A stretch of 64,000 nt of DNA from Sphingobacterium sp. UBA5670. Lineage in GTDB: Bacteria; Bacteroidota; Bacteroidia; Sphingobacteriales; Sphingobacteriaceae. The translations under genes and the position numbers were made by a program. Under the pieces are notes generated by a model. It was not told the origin of the DNA. It saw only the letters and a list, made by a program, of their open reading frames with translations, and searched no databases. Position 1 is the stretch's first letter. Each line of letters opens with the position of its first letter. Shown piece by piece: positions 1 to 7,872 of this stretch. Location: the NCBI RefSeq assembly GCF_002420705.1, contig NZ_DIIM01000005.1, forward strand, positions 226,096 through 290,095. The letters run 5' to 3'.

Positions 1-707
1 GCGAAAAGTTTATTCTCGATCAAAACGTCAGACTTGGAGATCATATTCATGATCGTCGATTTTCCAACGTTTGTATAGCCGACCAAGGCTACACGGATCA
101 TCTCGCCACGGTTTTTGCGCTGCGTCTCATTTTGCTTGTCGATTGCTTTTAGGCGTTCCTTGAACAAGGAGATCTTGTCCAAGATGATCCGTCTATCGGT
201 CTCGATCTGTGACTCACCCGGTCCGCGCATACCAATACCCCCGCGCTGACGTTCCAAGTGGGTCCACATACGGGTCAGACGAGGTAAAAGGTATTGCAGC
301 TGTGCCAATTCAACCTGTGTCTTTGCCTGTGCAGTTTTTGCATGTCGGGCAAAGATATCCAGGATCAGATTGGAGCGGTCCAATATCTTGCGTTTCAGTT
401 CTTTTTCAATATTACGCAACTGCGAAGGTGAAAGTTCATCGTCGAAAACAACGATGTCGATTTCCTCTGCTTCGACGTAGGCTTTTATTTCTTCCAGCTT
501 TCCGCTACCGACAAAGGTAGCACGGTCCGGGAAACCCAGTTTCTGTGTAAACATGCCTTTGGTCTCACCACCGGCAGTCTGCACTAAAAATTCAAGTTCC
601 TCCAAATATTCCTTTGCTTTTGTCTCCGTCACGCTTGGGGTAATAACACTCACCAAGACGGCTGTTTCGGGTTTTATTGCTGTATCGTGTATTTTAATTC
701 TGGCCAT
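1..707 (-). CDS. hflX: GTPase HflX (partial, C-terminal part beyond window)
   Basis: This is the N-terminal 235 codons of HflX, a ribosome-associated GTPase that splits or rescues stalled 70S ribosomes in the cytosol. The ATG at 705-707 opens with MARIKIHDTAIKPETAVL. The HflX N-terminal domain follows, with the family signature GGIGMRGPGESQIETDRR at about residues 165-182 and then the P-loop region GYTNVGKST at about residues 217-225. The G3, G4 and C-terminal parts lie outside the window. It is on the same strand as recG but separated from it by 514 bases. A TTG-N20-TAnnTTTG promoter at 1035-1065 would give it a leader of about 320 nt. Identification is firm from the signature motifs. Confidence 0.93.
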   Translation of the reverse strand, partial: MARIKIHDTAIKPETAVLVSVITPSVTETKAKEYLEELEFLVQTAGGETKGMFTQKLGFPDRATFVGSGKLEEIKAYVEAEEIDIVVFDDELSPSQLRNIEKELKRKILDRSNLILDIFARHAKTAQAKTQVELAQLQYLLPRLTRMWTHLERQRGGIGMRGPGESQIETDRRIILDKISLFKERLKAIDKQNETQRKNRGEMIRVALVGYTNVGKSTIMNMISKSDVLIENKLF

Positions 708-1221
708 TTTGTATTATTAAGTCTTTCAAGTGAAGTCGGTAGGTCATTACGCTATGAAATAAATCTGAGCTCTCGCCTATCGCTTGTTATACGTTCACCT
801 TTTAATTATTTTCAATGAGCTCGTAAGCCCGGTTTTTGTCTGAGAAGGTAAATTTAAGAATTTATGCTTTTGTACACCACACAAGACTGATGCCGATTAT
901 GACATAATTCTTCATTAACCAATAAATTTCCTGTGATTTGCTTACCAGGGCAACTCAAAATATGTAAGCGTTCGGTCGCCATCTTTTGCCTAGTAAAAGA
1001 AGGGATATGTGTCTATATCATGTTCATAATGATGCAAAAGTAAATAAATTTGGTTTTATATACAAAAAAGATAAATTGTCTTCAGGAGCTAATTAACAAC
1101 AATTCGTATCCTATTTATGTTGACGAGCGGCCTTTAGATTCCGATGTGCTCTGTTTATTCACTTAAACAAGTTAACGATTTATTTGTTGGCCCCATTTTT
1201 TATTTCGAAAATGACATACTG
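708..1221. other. Intergenic region between hflX and recG
   Basis: This 514-base AT-rich stretch separates two minus-strand genes. I see a good Bacteroidota promoter for hflX at 1035-1065 and no convincing coding sequence. A 42-codon ORF at 854-982 (minus) has no recognisable features. The leader between the promoter and hflX contains two GAGCTC boxes, near 760-770 and 815, but I could not draw a convincing extended fold. Confidence 0.5.
1035..1065 (-). promoter_or_regulatory. Predicted promoter of hflX
   Basis: On the minus strand TACTTTTG (1042 to 1035) matches the Bacteroidota -7 consensus TAnnTTTG. A TTG at 1065-1063 lies exactly 20 nt upstream, the expected -33 spacing. Transcription would start near 1030, leaving a roughly 320-nt leader before the hflX ATG. 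Confidence 0.55.
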
Positions 1222-3327
1222 TTAAGAAATCTTGTCCCAGGCGATACCATCTGATTTTCTTGCGAGGAAGCTTCGGAGCAAATGATTCTTTTCGCTTTGG
1301 AGCGTGGGGTCTTCTTTGAAGATTTCGATAACGGTGTTGCGGCACTCGGTGAGCAACGCTTGATCTGTGGCTAGGTTCGCCATTTTAAGGTCGAGAACAC
1401 CTGACTGTTGTGTGCCCGATATATCGCCCGGACCACGTAGCTGTAGGTCGACTTCTGCAATCTCAAACCCGTCATTGGTACGCACCATTGTATCCAGCCT
1501 TAATCGTCCTTCTTTGCTCAGCTTATTGCCCGACATCAGGATACAGAAAGACTGTTCGGCACCACGGCCTACGCGACCCCGCAATTGGTGCAGCTGGGAT
1601 AGCCCAAAACGTTCGGAATTTTCAATGACCATCACCGATGCATTAGGAACATTGACCCCCACCTCGATAACGGTGGTGGCTACCATAATCTGCGTTTCAT
1701 GTTTGACAAAACGCTGCATCTCAAAGTCTTTATCTTTTACGGGCATCTTGCCGTGAACAATACTGATCTTGTATTGTGGTAGTGGAAATTCGCGTTGTAA
1801 GTTCTCAAGTCCTGCTTCCAGGTAAATCAGATCCAGTTTTTCGCTTTCCTTGATGAGGGGGTATACCAGATAAACCTGTCTGCCCTTGGCGATTTCCTCG
1901 CGCATAAAACCAAACATCCTTAAACGCGAGCTTTCAAAAAAGTGAACAGTCTTAATCGGTTTACGTCCTGCAGGTAATTCGTCTATGACGGAAATATCCA
2001 GGTCACCGTACATGGTCATCGCCAGCGTCCGGGGAATTGGCGTTGCTGTCATGACCAGCATGTGGGGCGGAATGACATTTTTGCGCCAGAGCTTGGCCCG
2101 CTGTTCCACACCAAAGCGGTGCTGTTCGTCAATAACGACAAAACCCAGGTTTTTGAACTGTACTTTATCCTCGATCAGGGCATGTGTACCAATCAGAATG
2201 TCCAGGCTGCCATCTTCCAGTGCCTGGTGGATCAAACGGCGTTCCTTCGTGCTTGTAGATCCCGTAAGTAGCTTGATAGTGACGATGTCATCGCCCACGA
2301 GCTGCTTTAGCCCATGATAATGCTGTGTCGCCAGGATTTCTGTTGGCGCCATCATGCAGGCCTGGAATCCGTTATCCACGGCAAGCAGCATGCTCATCAG
2401 GGCAACAACTGTTTTGCCGGATCCAACATCGCCCTGCACCAGGCGGTTCATCTGCGCGCCAGTATTGGTATCGATACGGATTTCCTTCACAACGCGCTTC
2501 TGTGCTCCTGTTAACGGGAATGGAAGTCGCTCATTAAAGAACGTGTTGAATTTTTCGCCGACTTTATTGAACCGCTGGCCTCTAAATTTCTGGGTGTTGA
2601 GCTGCTTATTGTTGAGCAATTTGAGCTGAATAAAGAATAATTCTTCAAACTTGATGCGTTTAATCGCTTGGTTCAGCTCCTTTTGATCGCTTGGAAAGTG
2701 GATGGATGCGAAAGCCTGTTGCCTGGAAATGAGATGATGTTTTGCGAGTACATCCTGCGGCAGTGATTCGTCAATACTACGAAATACGGTTTCCAATGCA
2801 GTCTGCTGTAAGCGTTGGATTCCCTTGGTATCCAGATTGAACTTTTTGAGTTTTTCTGTAGACGAATAAACCGGTTGCAAACTCATATTGCCGATCTGTT
2901 TTACCTGTGGGTTATACAGATCCATTTCGGGATGGGTAATGGATAATTGTCCGTTGAATTCGCTCGGCTTGCCATAAATAATATAGGCCGACCCGACTTT
3001 CAATGATTTCTGAAGCCATGGGATGGATTGAAACCAGACCAGTTCCATGGAGCCCGTTTCATCTTTGAAAGAACCTACAAGCCGTTTCGTTCTTTTCTCG
3101 CCCACGAGCTGTAAAGAAACCAGACGGCCCAGGACCTGTGCGGCCATCATATCGGGATGAAGTTTCCGGATTTTATGGAACTCCGTACGATCGATATAAC
3201 GGAAAGGATATTGCGTCAGTAGATCACCAATGGTAAATACCTGTAACTCTTTCTTGAGCACATCTGCCTTTTGTGGACCTACACCTTTGAGGTATTCTAT
3301 GGGGGTAATTAAACTTAATTCAGCCAT
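1222..3327 (-). CDS. recG: ATP-dependent DNA helicase RecG
   Basis: RecG (701 residues, usual length about 680-700) remodels stalled replication forks and Holliday junctions by branch migration. An N-terminal wedge/OB domain occupies roughly residues 1-230. The helicase core follows: Walker A GDVGSGKT near residue 300, the Walker B variant DEQHRFG near residue 400, motif III TATPIPRT, and the C-terminal helicase motifs including RGRVGRGAEQ near residue 595. The reading frame is intact with an ATG start. It sits between hflX and two lipoprotein genes on the same strand; 36 bases separate its start from the upstream lipoprotein stop, so co-transcription is possible. Confidence 0.97.
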   Translation of the reverse strand: MAELSLITPIEYLKGVGPQKADVLKKELQVFTIGDLLTQYPFRYIDRTEFHKIRKLHPDMMAAQVLGRLVSLQLVGEKRTKRLVGSFKDETGSMELVWFQSIPWLQKSLKVGSAYIIYGKPSEFNGQLSITHPEMDLYNPQVKQIGNMSLQPVYSSTEKLKKFNLDTKGIQRLQQTALETVFRSIDESLPQDVLAKHHLISRQQAFASIHFPSDQKELNQAIKRIKFEELFFIQLKLLNNKQLNTQKFRGQRFNKVGEKFNTFFNERLPFPLTGAQKRVVKEIRIDTNTGAQMNRLVQGDVGSGKTVVALMSMLLAVDNGFQACMMAPTEILATQHYHGLKQLVGDDIVTIKLLTGSTSTKERRLIHQALEDGSLDILIGTHALIEDKVQFKNLGFVVIDEQHRFGVEQRAKLWRKNVIPPHMLVMTATPIPRTLAMTMYGDLDISVIDELPAGRKPIKTVHFFESSRLRMFGFMREEIAKGRQVYLVYPLIKESEKLDLIYLEAGLENLQREFPLPQYKISIVHGKMPVKDKDFEMQRFVKHETQIMVATTVIEVGVNVPNASVMVIENSERFGLSQLHQLRGRVGRGAEQSFCILMSGNKLSKEGRLRLDTMVRTNDGFEIAEVDLQLRGPGDISGTQQSGVLDLKMANLATDQALLTECRNTVIEIFKEDPTLQSEKNHLLRSFLARKSDGIAWDKIS

Positions 3328-3363
3328 TCTTCTTGAATGGCTAAATTACGAAAAATTTAATTT

Positions 3364-4077
3364 TTACGATTTATATACTTCTACAAATGGTTTGCCATCC
3401 TTGCATTGAACAGGTTTTGCCATATTTGGACAGCCACCTTCACATTTTGTTTTCTCCAAACGCAGCTTGTTTTCCATGAGACGGTTGTAGAGCTCTATTT
3501 TTTCTATCCTCTCGGTTGATCGAATGGTTTTGTGGACTGCAATTCCTTCCATACAGCAGCCTGAACGTAGAAAATGACTGGTCCAATCGTTTGGATTCGA
3601 GCAGGGCACGTCTTTATAGAGCTCCTTCAGCTCCTTGTATCTTTTGGGCAGTTCGGCATTGGTTTCCTCAAGCGATAATTCGTAGGCAAAGCGAAGTGCG
3701 GCCTTACCATTATAACAAACTTTTCCCACAGGTGGATTAGGGATCGGCATTGATAAGCGTTGTGCATCATTGAAAAGTTTGCCTTCATGTTCGGCAGCTT
3801 TATTTCGCTCGCTTTCGAGATAGTCTAACTCTTCTTTCAGTTTTTCGAATTGATTTTTCAGTGAAGAATGTACCAGGTAATAGGTATAATAAGGGTGTTG
3901 TATAATTTCAAACTCTTCAATATTTGTGCAGGGAACAGATTGAAGCAATGTGGTGAGTTCCTTGGCTTTTGCATTGACTTGTTCATTCCAGTATTCGTAT
4001 GATTTAGAATTGTCTTTCGAACAAGCAAGGAAAAGTATAAATCCAATAATCGGAAGTAAAAAGGTAATTTTTTTCAT
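3364..4077 (-). CDS. Lipoprotein with two copies of a cysteine-containing repeat domain
   Basis: I do not recognise a named family. The chosen ATG (4077) gives MKKITFLLPIIGFILFLAC, a lipoprotein signal peptide with the lipidated Cys at residue 19; a TTG three codons upstream is a poorer start. The mature 219 residues contain two related segments, about residues 49-133 and 158-237. Each begins PCTN or PCSN plus an aromatic three or four residues on, continues through a helical charged stretch, and ends in P-x-x-V-x-C-[NKD]-[GD]-GK followed by Y. The neighbouring gene at 4122-4532 encodes one further copy of the same segment. The Cys pairs could form disulfides in the periplasm. Function unknown. 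Confidence 0.75.
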   Translation of the reverse strand: MKKITFLLPIIGFILFLACSKDNSKSYEYWNEQVNAKAKELTTLLQSVPCTNIEEFEIIQHPYYTYYLVHSSLKNQFEKLKEELDYLESERNKAAEHEGKLFNDAQRLSMPIPNPPVGKVCYNGKAALRFAYELSLEETNAELPKRYKELKELYKDVPCSNPNDWTSHFLRSGCCMEGIAVHKTIRSTERIEKIELYNRLMENKLRLEKTKCEGGCPNMAKPVQCKDGKPFVEVYKS

Positions 4078-4121
4078 GTTTGGCAAATCTAGGTGTTGTT
4101 ATTTTTATGGTTGTAATCTGT

Positions 4122-4532
4122 CTACTCGTATTTAATGTCTGCTTTTCCTTCTTTGCAGATTACGCCCAATGGTTTGCGATAAGGTACACAATTTATTTTG
4201 GGCGCCATCATTGGCTGGTATATTTCCATCAGCCGGTTGTTGTCATTGATCATATTTTGCAAGGTTGTTTTGTCAAGGGATTTGTGATAGGGAAGGTAAC
4301 TTGTCCCACATACTGTCTGCATTTCTATCATTTCCCATTCCGTAGCGTCAGTACATGATTTTGGGCTAGCAAAGGCAACGATTTTGCTGTACTTCTCATT
4401 GGAAAGCGACTCAAGTTCCTTTTCTGTTTTGTCCTTGTAGGGATTTTCTAAATGTGACTCCGATTTACAAACAACAAATAGCATGCTGCAGGCTAAGAGG
4501 GTAGTCATACCCAAAATGGAAAGATTTTTCAT
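4122..4532 (-). CDS. Small lipoprotein, paralogue of the downstream gene
   Basis: The protein has 136 residues from the ATG at 4532; a TTG nine codons upstream is less likely. MKNLSILGMTTLLACSMLF is a lipoprotein-type signal with Cys at residue 15, although FVVC at residue 22 is another candidate. The mature part carries one copy of the domain found twice in the next gene: SCTDATEWEMIE, a helical stretch with NRLME, then PLGVICKEGKADIKYE. The phrases NRLME and V-x-CK-[DE]-GK are shared almost exactly with the second repeat of the neighbour. It lies 44 bases upstream of the related gene on the same strand, so the pair probably arose by local duplication and forms an operon. Function unknown. 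Confidence 0.7.
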   Translation of the reverse strand: MKNLSILGMTTLLACSMLFVVCKSESHLENPYKDKTEKELESLSNEKYSKIVAFASPKSCTDATEWEMIEMQTVCGTSYLPYHKSLDKTTLQNMINDNNRLMEIYQPMMAPKINCVPYRKPLGVICKEGKADIKYE

Positions 4533-4634
4533 AATGTTCGTCTTGGTTTTATTAATCAAACGGGTAATTCTTGGTCTTTGCTACAAAGGATTTCCATTAA
4601 GTTTTTGTCAAGAGAAATTTGATTTTGAATTCTA

Positions 4635-4666
4635 TTGCGCATAATTTTCATTGGATTGTAGGTTTG
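4635..4666 (+). promoter_or_regulatory. Predicted promoter of the DUF4143 ATPase gene
   Basis: TAGGTTTG at 4659-4666 matches the -7 consensus TAnnTTTG, and TTG at 4635-4637 lies 21 nt upstream. The -7 element is part of the first 33-bp tandem repeat. The second copy carries another TAGGTTTG at 4692-4699 without a matching upstream TTG. Confidence 0.45.
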
Positions 4667-4789
4667 AAACAACAATATGTTAGTAAAAATGTAGGTTTGA
4701 AACAACAATATGTTAGTAAAAATGTAGTTTTAAAACAACAAAATTTAGTTATTTTTGTAATATAGAAACAACGATATGGAAACTTTGAT
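4658..4789 (+). repeat. Four tandem 33-bp repeats overlapping the start of the DUF4143 gene
   Basis: Copies lie at 4658-4690, 4691-4723, 4724-4756 and 4757-4789. The first two are identical, the third is diverged, and the fourth is recognisable by GAAACAAC-ATATG and contains the gene's own ATG (4776). The period is 11 codons, so the ATGs of copies 1 and 2 (4677, 4710) are in frame with the gene but end after five codons (MLVKM, then TAG). Copies 1-3 also contain the dyad GTTTnAAAC or GTTTTAAAAC. The array looks like repeated duplication of a promoter/start region. There are no unique spacers, so it is not CRISPR. Confidence 0.85.
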
Positions 4790-5969
4790 CAATTTTCAAG
4801 ATATTCTTTTGCAGGGCATCAACAATGATTTCAGGAGATACCTTCATGAAAAAATTAACTGGAATCAACGGATGATAGGGATCAAAGGGGCGCGTGGGGC
4901 AGGTAAGACGACGATTTTATTGCAGCATATGAAATATGACCTGGGCGCATTAAAAGATAAAAGTCTCTATATTACCGCTGATCACACCTGGTTTTACAAC
5001 CATAGTTTATTAGACACCGCAATGGATTGGTTTCAACAGGGCGGGCAACTCCTTCTTATTGATGAAGTACATAAGTATCCTAACTGGTCCAGGGAACTCA
5101 AAAATATTTATGATGGGATTCCCGGTATGCGCGTTATATTTTCGGCATCATCGGCTTTAGACATCTATCGTGGTCAAGCCGATCTAAGCAGGCGAGTGGT
5201 GAGCTATACATTGGCAGGACTTTCTTTAAGAGAATATCTCCAGTTCTCGGGAGTGGCCTCATTCTCTCCGATAACATTTGAAGACATTCAAAAGCAACAT
5301 CGCGAGATCAGTGTGAATATTACTTCCTCTATAAGACCGCTGCCACTATTTGCAAAGTATCTGCGATCGGGTTATCTGCCTATATTTACCGAAGGTGAAA
5401 ACGAATATTTGCCTAAACTAGAGCAAATTATAGATGCGGTCGTTGATATTGATCTTGCTTACATTGCATCTTACAATGCTGGTACGGCCGTGAAAGTAAA
5501 ACGCTTATTAGCAGTAATAGCAGAATCCGCTCCTTTTAAGCCTAATATTTCCGCCTTAGCAGCCAAAATGGGTCTCTCTAGAGATCGCATATTAGAATAC
5601 ATCTATCAATTGAAGGACGCAGGACTCTTAAATCTTTTATCCGCACAAGGGAAAGGCGTATCGCGGCTACAAAAGCCGGACAAACTTTTCTTGGAAAATA
5701 CCAACCTTTCTTATGCAATTCACCCAGATCCAAACCAAGGAAATATACGGGAAACTTTTTTATTGAATCAATTGCTTCATGCAGGGCTGGAAGTATCCGA
5801 ACCTCAGACTGGCGACTTTTTAGTCGAGCAGGTTCATATCGAAGTGGGCGGTAAAAATAAAGGTAGTCAGCAGGTTCGAAATGCGGATCGTTATCTGATT
5901 GCGGCAGATGGTATAGAAACAGGTTTTGGCGCAAAGATTCCGCTATGGTTATTCGGATTTTTATATTAG
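4776..5969 (+). CDS. AAA_14/DUF4143-family ATP-binding protein
   Basis: This is a 397-residue cytosolic protein of the AAA_14 plus DUF4143 architecture common in Bacteroidota, whose function is generally unknown. The N-terminal ATPase has Walker A GARGAGKTT near residue 40, Walker B LLLIDEVHKYPNWSRELK near residue 93, and a sensor-like serine stretch VIFSASSALDIYRG near residue 122. A winged-helix-like segment (about 245-290, ISALAAKMGLSRDRILEYI) and a DUF4143 nuclease-like C-terminus with FLVEQVHIEVGGKNKG near residue 350 follow. The gene stands alone, divergent from the two lipoproteins and closed by a terminator. The start is fixed by tandem repeat 4. Tandem promoter repeats and two mini-ORFs suggest unusual expression control. 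Confidence 0.88.
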   Translation: METLINFQDILLQGINNDFRRYLHEKINWNQRMIGIKGARGAGKTTILLQHMKYDLGALKDKSLYITADHTWFYNHSLLDTAMDWFQQGGQLLLIDEVHKYPNWSRELKNIYDGIPGMRVIFSASSALDIYRGQADLSRRVVSYTLAGLSLREYLQFSGVASFSPITFEDIQKQHREISVNITSSIRPLPLFAKYLRSGYLPIFTEGENEYLPKLEQIIDAVVDIDLAYIASYNAGTAVKVKRLLAVIAESAPFKPNISALAAKMGLSRDRILEYIYQLKDAGLLNLLSAQGKGVSRLQKPDKLFLENTNLSYAIHPDPNQGNIRETFLLNQLLHAGLEVSEPQTGDFLVEQVHIEVGGKNKGSQQVRNADRYLIAADGIETGFGAKIPLWLFGFLY

Positions 5970-6042
5970 TATTCCCGCTGGATCAACGACCTGCTTTCCT
6001 ACATTGAAAGCTTGCGTTGAATAGGGTATAAAAATTATATAA

Positions 6043-6079
6043 AAACGGGGCTGTCCAATTGTTTTGGACAGCCCCGTTT
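6043..6079. terminator. Bidirectional intrinsic terminator
   Basis: A perfect 16-bp stem (6043-6058 with 6064-6079, core ACGGGGCTGTCC) and a 5-nt loop sit between the convergent DUF4143 and susD-like genes. A runs and T runs flank it, so it can serve both strands. Confidence 0.85.
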
Positions 6080-6105
6080 AAGATTTATTTCGGATCATTT
6101 CTCGA

Positions 6106-7776
6106 TTAGAAATTACCCTTATTTACATCCCACCAAAGTCTGGTACCGCCGTTGTCGGGTCCGCCCAACAAGGAGATAGCAGATTGTACTTCAGCTGCAT
6201 TTGTATTGTATTCATTTTGTGGGAACGGTAAACGACGGATCTGTATTTTAGTATCGATCAGTCCACCGCTATTGTTGACAACAACTGGGAATAAACGTGG
6301 ATATCCTGTGCGGCGGAATTCACTCCAGGCCTCTTGTCCTTCAGGGAAGATCGCCAGCCATTTTTGTGTAATGATACGTTCCAATTTTTCTTCGTTGGTA
6401 GCACCTTCATTCCATTTGATGGTCAGCGCACTTGGGGAAACTGCGTTATTCTTCGCGTTGAACGGATCCTCGTAAGCTGCTGCTTTACTTGTGTTGTCAT
6501 TTAGGTAAGTGCTTAGACCCGATGTTACACCCCATTGGGTAAAGGAAGTTTCCACCCCCTTTTCGTACAATGACTGGGCTGTTCCACCTGCATTGTTCCA
6601 ACCTCTCAAAGCTGCTTCCGCACGAAGGAAGTAAACCTCAGCTGCAGTCATTAATATCGGTGCCGTTGTCGCTACGAAAGTCGGTGTTGTACCCTCGGTA
6701 TTCAGGGCTGAAAGCTTTTGGTATTTATCCTTTTCGATACCCTCAGCACCAGCACGGATTCCGATATATTTACCAGCGAAAGCTGTTGTGGTAGCATCTT
6801 TAATGACAGGTGCCATGTATTTGGAGATACGTGGGTCGTTCAATCCCGTCATATAAGATGTAAGTGTCGCATTGATACGTGTATCGGCCCAGTTTTTAGA
6901 AATAAACCAAAGCGGATTGCTGTAGGTTCCATCTGCTGGTACAGTGATCTTGAAATTTTCGCTATTGCTTTCCAAGACTCCACCATTGGCAGGGTCCAAT
7001 GCTTTTTCAGCTTGTGTTTTTGCTAAAGCTGCATCGATTTTAACCAAACGCATCGCTAAGCGAAGGCGCAATGAATTGGCAACTTTTAACCAATTTTTAA
7101 ATCTGACCTGATTATCTGTATTTGGAAATACAAGATCGATCTGGTCGATTTTAGCCGCCATTGGACTATCCGCTTTGTACGATTTTAAGGCCGCTACGGC
7201 CTCATCAAGTTCTTTGAAGAAGGCAGCGTATACATCCGATTGTTTGTCGTATGGAACGGTATTGGAGGTGCCGACTTTACTATATGGGATAGGGCCATAG
7301 ATGTCCGTAACCCGGCTGGCCGCTTCTACTTTGATGACCAATGCCGAACCCCATAGTGCTGGATAGGTTTCTGCAAGTCCATTGCTTTTTAGTTTTTCAA
7401 TGGATTTGATGACGTTAAGGTATAACACCTTAAATGGTTCTCCATTCCATCCGTTAACCATGGCATAATTCAGGTTGTTCTGCCCGCTATTGAAAGGTGT
7501 AGGAGACATAAAGAAGCCTGAAAATACGTCTGCGTTCAGATTTTGTTGTACCTGATAAGAGTTCGGATCCCCTGCGCCTGAGAAATTATAGATAGACATC
7601 TGTGCATTCCGTAAGAAAATCACAAGATCCTGTCCATCACCTTTTAAATCCTCATCCGTAACGCCAATATTATTTTTGTTATAGTCCTCAAAATTCTTGG
7701 TACAGCTACTTAAGGTGCCGCCAATCATTAAAAAAGCAAGTGAGAACTTGGATATATTTTTTATGTTAAATTTCAT
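6106..7776 (-). CDS. SusD/RagB-like outer-membrane nutrient-binding lipoprotein
   Basis: This is a 556-residue SusD-type surface lipoprotein, the lid of a SusCD nutrient uptake complex. The signal peptide MKFNIKNISKFSLAFLMIGG is followed by the lipobox LSSC (Cys about residue 24). The body shows the family's helical TPR-like scaffold, including YFLRAEAALRGWNNAGGTAQSLYEKGVE and the late motif EKLERIITQKWLAIFPEGQEAWSEFRRTGYP, typical of the SusD-like_2 subgroup. It lies 96 bases downstream of its susC partner. No hydrolase, anti-sigma factor or regulator is adjacent, so the ligand cannot be inferred. Confidence 0.92.
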   Translation of the reverse strand: MKFNIKNISKFSLAFLMIGGTLSSCTKNFEDYNKNNIGVTDEDLKGDGQDLVIFLRNAQMSIYNFSGAGDPNSYQVQQNLNADVFSGFFMSPTPFNSGQNNLNYAMVNGWNGEPFKVLYLNVIKSIEKLKSNGLAETYPALWGSALVIKVEAASRVTDIYGPIPYSKVGTSNTVPYDKQSDVYAAFFKELDEAVAALKSYKADSPMAAKIDQIDLVFPNTDNQVRFKNWLKVANSLRLRLAMRLVKIDAALAKTQAEKALDPANGGVLESNSENFKITVPADGTYSNPLWFISKNWADTRINATLTSYMTGLNDPRISKYMAPVIKDATTTAFAGKYIGIRAGAEGIEKDKYQKLSALNTEGTTPTFVATTAPILMTAAEVYFLRAEAALRGWNNAGGTAQSLYEKGVETSFTQWGVTSGLSTYLNDNTSKAAAYEDPFNAKNNAVSPSALTIKWNEGATNEEKLERIITQKWLAIFPEGQEAWSEFRRTGYPRLFPVVVNNSGGLIDTKIQIRRLPFPQNEYNTNAAEVQSAISLLGGPDNGGTRLWWDVNKGNF

Positions 7777-7872
7777 CTGTTAATCGTTTGTATTTTAAGA
7801 CTAAATGGAATATCCCTGTCGTTTTTACCGGTATATGTATTTTGTAGACATAGATACTTCATCATGGGCCGT

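Noticed and set aside
854..982. 42-codon ORF on the minus strand in the hflX leader
   Set aside because: It has no signal, hydrophobic segment or recognisable motif, and chance ORFs of this size are common in such regions.
1367..1756. 129-codon plus-strand ORF inside recG
   Set aside because: It is an antisense shadow of the conserved helicase domain; its composition reflects the recG codons.
4658..4756. CRISPR-like direct repeats
   Set aside because: The copies are contiguous with no spacers, they diverge toward the gene, and no cas genes are present.
5578..5934. 118-codon minus-strand ORF inside the DUF4143 gene
   Set aside because: It is antisense to a clearly coding gene with intact motifs and shows no family features of its own.
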